Below are positions 6,583-10,992 of a DNA stretch of 10,992 nt, one piece after another. The position numbers and the translations under genes are program-made. Origin of the DNA: an uncultured Clostridia bacterium (GTDB taxonomy: Bacteria > Bacillota > Clostridia > Christensenellales > Borkfalkiaceae); contig CAMAJQ010000008.1 of assembly GCA_945835865.1 (NCBI GenBank), positions 1 through 10,992 on the forward strand, read 5' to 3'. The first letter of the stretch is position 1. Each line of letters begins with the position of its first letter. The notes under the pieces were generated by a model that was not told the DNA's origin, made no database searches, and saw only the letters and a program-made list of their open reading frames with translations.

Positions 6583-6611
6583 CGTTCGTTTTTCCGAATA
6601 GAAAACGAACG
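6583..6611 (+). repeat. Second hairpin, 10-bp stem with T-rich tail
   Basis: CGTTCGTTTT (6583-6592) pairs perfectly with AAAACGAACG (6602-6611) around a 9-base loop, followed by CTTTTCGTTTT. It has the look of a plus-strand intrinsic terminator, but no gene precedes it on that strand. It might end an unseen small RNA, insulate the origin-like region from transcription, or have a DNA-level role. Confidence 0.5.
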
Positions 6612-6680
6612 CTTTTCGTTTTCCCGTTTATCCCCGGAAATTTCCGCATTCTTCCGCCGACGACCAAGCAGTACCGTCAA

Positions 6681-6713
6681 TTTGTTGACAAAACAACAAA
6701 ATTATGCTATACT
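6681..6713 (+). promoter_or_regulatory. marR-degV promoter with overlapping MarR-type operator
   Basis: A perfect TTGACA (6685-6690), a 17-bp spacer and TATACT (6708-6713) preceded by TGC form a strong extended -10 promoter. TTTGTTG (6681-6687) and CAACAAA (6694-6700) make a 7-6-7 inverted repeat covering the -35. Size and position fit a MarR dimer site, so the regulator just downstream probably represses its own operon. Confidence 0.85.
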
Positions 6714-6750
6714 CTTTTCGTTTTCCGATAAAAAGAACGGGGAGAAAAAG

Positions 6751-7206
6751 ATGAATCGGTTTGCGGAATATACGGCTCTCACGACGAACATGAATCGCTG
6801 TATCAACAAGATCAAAAAAGCCGAAATGAAAAAGTTCGGTCTGAAAGGCACGCAGGTCAACTGTTTTTTCGCGCTGTACGACCGGGAGGATGGGGTGACT
6901 GCGAAGGAGATCGTCGCGACGTGTTGCGAGGATAAGGCGTCGGTTTCGCGCGCGCTCAAAACGATGGCGGAAAAGGGATTCGTACGCTACCGCGAGGAGA
7001 CCGAAGGAAAAAAGTACGGCGTTCCCCTCGTCCTGACGGAAAAGGGCAAGGAAATTGCGGCGTATATCGACGAAAAAATCGACGAATACACCTCTTATCG
7101 GGACGGATCGGTCACGGAAGAGGAACTCGCGGCCTTTTATCAGACCTTCCGCAAGATTTACAGGAACATAAAAACGATTTGCGAAAACTATGAAGGAGAA
7201 AAATAA
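6751..7206 (+). CDS. MarR family transcriptional regulator
   Basis: A 151-residue winged-helix regulator of the MarR family, whose members bind as dimers to short inverted repeats and usually repress, releasing DNA on ligand binding or oxidation. The DNA-binding core is about 36-98: VTAKEIVATCCEDKASVSRALKTMAEKGFV contains the helix-turn-helix (recognition helix about 62-75), and the wing is about 79-96 (REETEGKKYGVPLVLT). Helical dimerisation ends are at about 5-30 and 103-148. ATG at 6751 is chosen because GGGGAG lies 8 bases upstream; the longer open frame would include the promoter. The stop is one base before the degV start, so the two are co-transcribed and coupled. The palindrome at 6681-6700 suggests autorepression. 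The Cys pair at 58-59 in the DNA-binding domain is notable, but a redox role is not shown. Confidence 0.93.
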   Translation: MNRFAEYTALTTNMNRCINKIKKAEMKKFGLKGTQVNCFFALYDREDGVTAKEIVATCCEDKASVSRALKTMAEKGFVRYREETEGKKYGVPLVLTEKGKEIAAYIDEKIDEYTSYRDGSVTEEELAAFYQTFRKIYRNIKTICENYEGEK

Positions 7207-7207
7207 G

Positions 7208-8050
7208 ATGTCGTTCAGAATACTCGCGGATTCCGCTTCGGATATCGAGGCGGAAGAAGCAAAAGCACTCGGAATCGAGATGATTCCGATGGAAATCACA
7301 TTCGGGACGGAAGTGTTCGAGGACGGCGTAACGCTTTCCCACGACCGCTTTTTCGAAAAACTGATCGAAACGGACGAAATGCCGAAGACGAGTTGCATCT
7401 CGGAATACCGTTTCGAAGAAAAATTCCGCGAGATGACGGCGGGCGGAGAGGAAGTGATCTGCATCGTGCTGTCCTCGGGGCTTTCCTCCACCTTCAACTG
7501 TGCGGAAAAAGCCGCGGCGAAAGTTCCGGGCGTCTACGTCGTCGACAGTCAGACTGCGAGCCTCGGCGAAAGGATCCTGACGGAATACGCGATCCGTCTG
7601 GCTTCGGACGGCGTTTCCGCCAAAGAGGCTTTCGGCAAGCTGGAAGAAAAAAAGAAAAAAATCCGCCTGATCGCCCTGATGGAGACCCTGAAATACCTCA
7701 AAAAAGGAGGCAGGATCTCTCCCCTCGTGGCGATTTCCGGCGAACTTCTGAACATCAAGCCCGTCATTTCTCTTCAGGGAACGGTAAAAATGCTCGGAAA
7801 GGCGATCGGATCGAAAAAAGGGAACAATCTGCTGAACGAATGTATCCGCAAAGCGGGCGGGGTCGATTTCTCCATGCCCTTCACCACGGCGTATTCGGGG
7901 CAGAGCAGCGCGATCCTCGATAAATATATTGCGGACAGTTCGGCGATATGGCAGGAACACGCAGAAGAAATTCCCAAACATCAGATCGGAAGCACCATCG
8001 GAACGCACATCGGTCCCGGAGCGATCGGCGTGGCGTTTTTCACCGTCTGA
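7208..8050 (+). CDS. DegV family fatty-acid-binding protein (FakB-like)
   Basis: A 280-residue DegV protein. Characterised members (FakB) bind a fatty acid and present it to the kinase FakA, which makes acyl-phosphate for phospholipid synthesis. Family landmarks are ADSASDI (7-13), the TSCISEYRF segment in place of the usual TSQPS-type motif, LSSGLSSTFN, VVDSQTASLGERIL, KYLKKGGRISPL, LNIKPVISL and the C-terminal IGTHIGPGAIGVAFF. Length is normal. ATG at 7208 is preferred over the in-frame ATG at 7190: GGAG at 7195-7198 is well placed and MSFRILADS is the usual N-terminus. It follows marR by one base, suggesting that the regulator senses or controls fatty-acid use; in streptococci the MarR protein FabT controls lipid genes, but a parallel here is inference. 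No FakA kinase is in the window. Confidence 0.94.
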   Translation: MSFRILADSASDIEAEEAKALGIEMIPMEITFGTEVFEDGVTLSHDRFFEKLIETDEMPKTSCISEYRFEEKFREMTAGGEEVICIVLSSGLSSTFNCAEKAAAKVPGVYVVDSQTASLGERILTEYAIRLASDGVSAKEAFGKLEEKKKKIRLIALMETLKYLKKGGRISPLVAISGELLNIKPVISLQGTVKMLGKAIGSKKGNNLLNECIRKAGGVDFSMPFTTAYSGQSSAILDKYIADSSAIWQEHAEEIPKHQIGSTIGTHIGPGAIGVAFFTV

Positions 8051-8140
8051 CAAGGAGGCGCGATCGGTCCCCGTCAAAAACCCGGGCGGGGAACCCCTTC
8101 CCGCAAACAAAAGATCGCGGCGGTCTGCCGCGCAGAAAAA

Positions 8141-8190
8141 AAGACCTTCGGAAAGCCGTGATTGCCGGTTGTTTTCCGAAGGTCTTCGTT
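8141..8190. terminator. Bidirectional terminator between degV and the 86-residue gene
   Basis: AAGACCTTCGGAAA (8141-8154) pairs perfectly with TTTCCGAAGGTCTT (8173-8186) around an 18-base loop. On the minus strand the stem is followed by a run of seven or more T (plus-strand A run ending at 8142), a strong terminator starting 6 bases past the minus-strand stop at 8192. On the plus strand CGTTTTC follows, a weaker end for degV. A second small stem, CGCGGC-GGTCT-GCCGCG (8116-8132), lies just upstream on the plus strand. Confidence 0.85.
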
Positions 8191-8191
8191 T

Positions 8192-8452
8192 TCAGCGGTC
8201 GAGATTTTCCACGACGAGGCGGTCGAAATCGACCGGCTCCGTAAAGTCGTCGGGAAGAAATTTCACGCCGTTGTACTTCGCGAAGTTGAAGAGATGGTTT
8301 TTAACGATGAGCGGAGTGGAGAGATCGAGTTCGTAACACCCCGCGGAAATATAATCGTGAAAGAGAGAATAGGTGAATTTTTCGTCTTTCTCGTAAACCG
8401 TCTGACGGACGATCCTGTCGTTTTTCATTACCTTGAACCAAAGTCTGACCAT
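8192..8452 (-). CDS. Small conserved-type clostridial protein, function unknown
   Basis: An 86-residue protein starting MVRLWFKVMKNDRIVRQTVYE and ending in PVDFDRLVVENLDR. It resembles a family of small uncharacterised clostridial proteins with an RLW-K-KDN-type start, a central CYELDLSTP segment and an F--D-F-E-V-FD-L end; this is from memory and should be tested. No membrane segment or signal is seen, so it is probably cytoplasmic. ATG at 8452 is chosen because GGAG lies 6 bases upstream and the family starts there. The frame is open further to 8599, but the extra residues are Arg-rich and cover the promoter and leader. It has its own promoter (8562-8590) and a strong terminator directly after the stop, so it appears to be a single-gene unit. 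Confidence 0.77.
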   Translation of the reverse strand: MVRLWFKVMKNDRIVRQTVYEKDEKFTYSLFHDYISAGCYELDLSTPLIVKNHLFNFAKYNGVKFLPDDFTEPVDFDRLVVENLDR

Positions 8453-8464
8453 GCGTTTCTCCGT

Positions 8465-8479
8465 GGCGGTTTTCCCGCC
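8465..8479 (-). repeat. Leader hairpin next to the ribosome-binding site of the 86-residue gene
   Basis: GGCGG and CCGCC pair around a 5-base loop, a few bases upstream of the GGAG that serves the start at 8452. The predicted leader is about 100 bases and GC-rich, so folding could affect translation. No known riboswitch is recognised. Confidence 0.35.
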
Positions 8480-8561
8480 GTAAAGGGCGGACGAAAGCCG
8501 ACCGCCGAGATCCACCCCTCCCCGCCGACGGAAGGGTCCGCGGCGAAAGGCAAGCATATTC

Positions 8562-8590
8562 ATTTTAACACGTTTTCGTCGGAAAAGCAA
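8562..8590 (-). promoter_or_regulatory. Promoter of the 86-residue gene
   Basis: On the minus strand TTGCTT (8585-8590), a 17-bp spacer and TAAAAT (8562-8567) with a preceding TGT form an extended -10 promoter. Its position inside the longer open frame supports the downstream start at 8452. Confidence 0.75.
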
Positions 8591-8646
8591 GGATTTCACC
8601 CCGTCGGACCCTCTTTTCGTTCTCTCCGGAGTTCCGGACGAAAACG

Positions 8647-9126
8647 TTATCCGCCCAACCCTTCGAAGGGAGGATCGAGGTCACGGTCGGCGGACCCGTC
8701 GAAACTGCGGATTTTAACGGATACGTCCCCGCGGCAGAGGAGTTTTGCGATTTTCTCCGCGACGTCCCCCTTTCCGCCCGCATACGCTTCACAGAATTCG
8801 GTTGTTCCGTTTAATCGGCTTATCGACGAATTTCTCGCCCCGCCGAACAAACTTTTCCCGGCGAGAAAAAATTCCACCGCGCAAAGTTTCCCCGTCAGAA
8901 AATCCTCCGCCACGGCTACGGCGAGAGAAAGGTCGTCCGCCGCAAAGTGCGCCGTATGAAAAGAAAATTCGAAGACGATTTCCGTCTCGTAAAAAGAAAG
9001 CACCGCAAGACGATCGGGCGCAGCCCCCTGAACCCCGACGAGGGGGACGTTTCCGTAGCGCGTTTTGCGGGCGCCGTACGGGGCGAGAGCGCGGTACGCA
9101 AAGAGCGCTTTTTCTTCCGTATCCAT
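8647..9126 (-). CDS. Hypothetical protein, 159 residues
   Basis: I do not recognise this protein. It begins MDTEEKALFAYRALAPYGAR and has alternating hydrophobic stretches that suggest beta strands (LAVLSFYETEIVFEFSFHTAHF, about 40-61), then a mixed region with AVAVAEDFL (about 69-77) and CAVEFFLAGKSLF. There is no signal peptide, membrane helix or metal motif, so it is probably a soluble cytoplasmic protein. The start at 9126 is firm, with GGAGG four bases upstream and a perfect promoter at 9181-9209. The C-terminus DLDPPFEGLGG looks unstructured. It lies upstream of the 86-residue gene on the same strand, separated by 194 bases with a second promoter, so they need not share a function. The plus strand of the same stretch is also open but lacks a ribosome-binding site. 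Confidence 0.75.
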   Translation of the reverse strand: MDTEEKALFAYRALAPYGARKTRYGNVPLVGVQGAAPDRLAVLSFYETEIVFEFSFHTAHFAADDLSLAVAVAEDFLTGKLCAVEFFLAGKSLFGGARNSSISRLNGTTEFCEAYAGGKGDVAEKIAKLLCRGDVSVKIRSFDGSADRDLDPPFEGLGG

Positions 9127-9180
9127 AAAACCTCCGTAAAAACCGCGGAAAAGGGCTCCGTTTCTCGCGGTCGTATGAAG

Positions 9181-9209
9181 ATTATACCATTTTTCGCTTT
9201 CTTTTTCAA
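9181..9209 (-). promoter_or_regulatory. Promoter of the 159-residue gene
   Basis: On the minus strand TTGAAA (9204-9209), a 17-bp spacer and a perfect TATAAT (9181-9186), with TGG in front, form an extended -10 promoter. It diverges from the LRR lipoprotein promoter about 90 bp away. Confidence 0.85.
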
Positions 9210-9300
9210 CCGAATCGGGAGAAAAAGAAAACTCTTTTGCGGAAAGCGGGAAAAAGTTGATAAAATTTCGGCGAAAACCTTAAATACGCAACGAGAATTA

Positions 9301-9329
9301 TTGACAAAACGCGCGCGAAATGATAAAAT
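9301..9329 (+). promoter_or_regulatory. Promoter of the LRR lipoprotein gene
   Basis: A perfect TTGACA (9301-9306), a 17-bp spacer and TAAAAT (9324-9329), with TGA in front. A 12-bp palindrome ATAAAATTTTAT (9323-9334) covers the -10 and could be an operator or chance AT-richness. The leader then holds a 6-bp hairpin, GCGGGA-GTT-TCCCGC (9349-9363), before AAGGAG (9371-9376). A second, weaker candidate promoter (TTGATA about 9257, TAAATA about 9281) lies upstream. Confidence 0.85.
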
Positions 9330-9383
9330 TTTATAGACTATAAGGATAGCGGGAGTTTCCCGCCGTCTGCAAGGAGCAAAAGG

Positions 9384-10802
9384 ATGAAAAAACTCATCGG
9401 CATTTTATTCGCGTTACTGCTCGTTTCCGTTTCGGCGTTTTCGCTGATCGGTTGCGGCGACGGATCGGAAGAAGAAACCAACGTCGCGCCCGTCTCTTTC
9501 AAATACAAACTCGAAAAAACGGAGACCGAAGGCGAAGAGACGGAAACTTATTACGTCCTGACCAACGTCACCGTTTCCGATAAGGCGAAATCCCTGATCG
9601 AGAAGAAGGACTACGAAAGTCTCGCAACCCTCTTCAACACTTCCGTGGAGGGCGTCTACGAAGCCCCTGCCGTACAGTACACCGCGGAGACGGTCAGAAA
9701 ACTCGTCATTCCCGAAACCTACGAGGGAAAGACGGTGAAGAAGATCGAAAAGGAAGCCGTCGTCGACCTCACTTATATCGAGGAGATCGAAGTCGGAAGC
9801 AATATCGAGGAGATCGGTCTCGGCGCTTTCAGCGGGCTCACTTCCCTGAAGACGATCACCCTTCCGTTCACGGGCAAAAAACTCGGCGCGGTCAACGGCG
9901 AAAAGTCTTTCGGCTATATTTTCGGAACGACCTCTTCCGACGGTCTGACCTCCTGCGCGCAGACCTATAACGAGGGATCGAGCGACAATTCCGCCACTTA
10001 TTATATCCCGACTTCGCTGAAAAACGTGACGATCGCGGGGAACAACGCCGACTCTTCCGAAACCAAAAAATATATCCTGGAAAAAGACGAGGACGGCAAC
10101 GACAAAATCGTGTACGTTGACGACGACTACGCGGGTGAAAACACCGTGTACACCGTCGTGCTGAACACGAGCGTTTACGCCGTCGCTTCCTATTCCTTCT
10201 ATAACGTTTCCATGGTGGAAACGGTTACCCTTGCGGGAGAAATCGCGGGGATCGCGGACGCTACCTTCTACGGATGCTCCGCCCTTAAATCCGTTTCTCT
10301 CGGCGGGGCGGTCAGAATCGGGGCGAACGCTTTCAACGGATGCACCTCGCTGAAAACCGTTGATCTCACCGCGGTGGAAACCATCGGTGCAAGCGCCTTC
10401 AGCGGCTGTACGGCTCTCGGCGCGCTTGCCGAAAACGGAACGTCGCAGCCCGTAACCGTCGGCGCGAAGGAAATCGGCGAAAGCGCTTTCAGCGGCTGCA
10501 CGGCGATCGACTCCGTGGTCTTCGTTTCCGCCGACGCGAAGATCGGCGACAACGCCTTCAAGGGATGTTCCGCCCTCCGCTCGATCTCCTTTAACGGAGC
10601 GAATGCGGAGATCGGCAGATTCGCCTTCTCTTCCTGCGATCAGAGATTGCAGAGCGTAGACTTCACCAACGTAAAATCGGTGGGCGAGGGTGCATTCCTC
10701 GGCTGCACGGTTCTCGAAACGATCACCAATCTTCCCGCTGCCGAATTCATCGGGACGGACGCCTTCCGGAACACCAAGTGGGAAGAAGATCAGAACGCGT
10801 AA
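9384..10802 (+). CDS. Surface lipoprotein with BspA-type leucine-rich repeats
   Basis: A 472-residue predicted lipoprotein. The signal peptide has a KK start, a hydrophobic core and lipobox LIGC, so Cys24 would be lipidated and the protein anchored outside the membrane. Residues about 27-115 form a unique region. From about 130 come LRR_5/BspA-type repeats with the unit xIGxxAFxGCxxLxxVxL: for example GLGAFSGLTSLKTITLP, IADATFYGCSALKSVSL, IGANAFNGCTSLKTVDL, IGASAFSGCTALGAL, IGESAFSGCTAIDSV, IGDNAFKGCSALRSISF and VGEGAFLGCTVLETI. An insertion (about 170-270, rich in Asp, Asn, Ser and Tyr) interrupts the array. Such proteins are common in gut and oral anaerobes and can mediate adhesion, but the ligand is unknown. 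AAGGAG precedes the ATG. It is a single-gene unit with its own promoter and terminator. The antisense frame is open over the whole gene, a composition effect. Confidence 0.94.
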   Translation: MKKLIGILFALLLVSVSAFSLIGCGDGSEEETNVAPVSFKYKLEKTETEGEETETYYVLTNVTVSDKAKSLIEKKDYESLATLFNTSVEGVYEAPAVQYTAETVRKLVIPETYEGKTVKKIEKEAVVDLTYIEEIEVGSNIEEIGLGAFSGLTSLKTITLPFTGKKLGAVNGEKSFGYIFGTTSSDGLTSCAQTYNEGSSDNSATYYIPTSLKNVTIAGNNADSSETKKYILEKDEDGNDKIVYVDDDYAGENTVYTVVLNTSVYAVASYSFYNVSMVETVTLAGEIAGIADATFYGCSALKSVSLGGAVRIGANAFNGCTSLKTVDLTAVETIGASAFSGCTALGALAENGTSQPVTVGAKEIGESAFSGCTAIDSVVFVSADAKIGDNAFKGCSALRSISFNGANAEIGRFAFSSCDQRLQSVDFTNVKSVGEGAFLGCTVLETITNLPAAEFIGTDAFRNTKWEEDQNA

Positions 10803-10828
10803 TACGCGGTAGATCGAATAAGACGGAA

Positions 10829-10864
10829 AAGCCGCGGACAATTTTTGCCTGCGGCTTCTTTTTT
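10829..10864 (+). terminator. Intrinsic terminator of the LRR lipoprotein gene
   Basis: AAGCCGC (10829-10835) pairs with GCGGCTT (10851-10857), optionally extended by GG/CC past a bulge, followed by CTTCTTTTTT ending at 10864. It begins 27 bases after the stop. Confidence 0.88.
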
Positions 10865-10947
10865 AACGGAAAGACGGTTTCCGCGCCCCCGCCGGAAGAC
10901 GCGTTCCGCCTCCGTTTTCCTCGGGAAGTTTCCGAAAAAGGAGAGAC

Positions 10948-10992
10948 ATGAAAAAGAAAAAAGAAAACGACTCCGTCACGCGGAAGATGACG
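10948..10992 (+). CDS. Start of an unidentified gene, cut by the window edge
   Basis: ATG at 10948 follows AAAAAGGAG with a 5-base spacer and opens a frame that continues to the edge: 15 codons, MKKKKENDSVTRKMT. The Lys-rich start resembles the N-terminus of many membrane or secreted proteins of this group, but nothing more can be said. No clear promoter is seen between the terminator at 10864 and this start. Confidence 0.6.
   Translation, partial: MKKKKENDSVTRKMT

Noticed and set aside
6682..6750. Longer N-terminus for the MarR regulator
   Set aside because: The extension covers the -35 and -10 of its own promoter, so it cannot be transcribed from that promoter.
8453..8599. 49-residue N-terminal extension of the 86-residue protein
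   Set aside because: Arg-rich, overlaps the promoter at 8562-8590, and the downstream ATG has GGAG at ideal spacing.
9414..10841. Minus-strand open frame of 475 codons over the LRR lipoprotein gene
   Set aside because: Longer than the real gene, but no ribosome-binding site, promoter or family motif. The plus frame has a lipobox, LRR units, promoter and terminator. The antisense opening comes from codon composition.
1..10992. CRISPR arrays, tRNA/rRNA genes, insertion sequences or phage genes
   Set aside because: Reading through the window I saw no regularly spaced repeats, cloverleaf-like or rRNA-like segments, transposase motifs or terminal repeats.

Overview
The window looks like a chromosomal segment from a member of the Clostridia (Bacillota), probably an uncultured gut-type lineage. 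The protein families support this: a short clostridial-type DXS, a CwlD-like amidase, a DegV/FakB protein, a long CDF transporter with an extra C-terminal domain, a small protein of a clostridial type, and a BspA-type leucine-rich-repeat lipoprotein. Shine-Dalgarno sites are mostly AGGAG/GGAGG, promoters are sigma-A-like, and intrinsic terminators are clear. Base composition is moderately GC-rich. The exact lineage is inference.

Layout. (1) 1-780, minus: start of dxs, running off the left edge. (2) 781-1084: divergent promoter region, with two palindromes and a structured leader. (3) 1085-4402, plus: probable operon of a CNNM/CorC-type CBS membrane protein, a patatin-like phospholipase and a CDF transporter whose metal site fits manganese export, closed by an 18-bp stem terminator. 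(4) 4481-5554 and 5692-6384, minus: an unrecognised protein with an acidic linker, and a CwlD-like cell-wall amidase. (5) 6385-6750: non-coding, with four perfect DnaA boxes TTATCCACA within 69 bp, an AT-rich core, tandem hairpins and a MarR promoter/operator. (6) 6751-8050, plus: two-gene operon of a MarR regulator and a DegV fatty-acid-binding protein. (7) 8192-8452 and 8647-9126, minus: two small unrecognised proteins, each with its own promoter. (8) 9384-10802, plus: LRR lipoprotein with its own promoter and terminator. (9) 10948-10992, plus: first 15 codons of another gene.

The most interesting part is 6409-6515. The DnaA-box cluster lies exactly where gene direction diverges (cwlD leftward, marR rightward). 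In the 60-base lines I counted by hand, the plus strand tends to be C-rich to its left and G-rich to its right, in coding strands of both directions. That is the pattern expected at a bidirectional replication origin, yet no dnaA, dnaN or rpmH is in the window. It is either an oriC separated from dnaA or a DnaA-titrating/regulatory cluster.

Six promoters in the window share one design: a TTGACA-like -35, a spacer of exactly 17 bp and an extended TGn -10.
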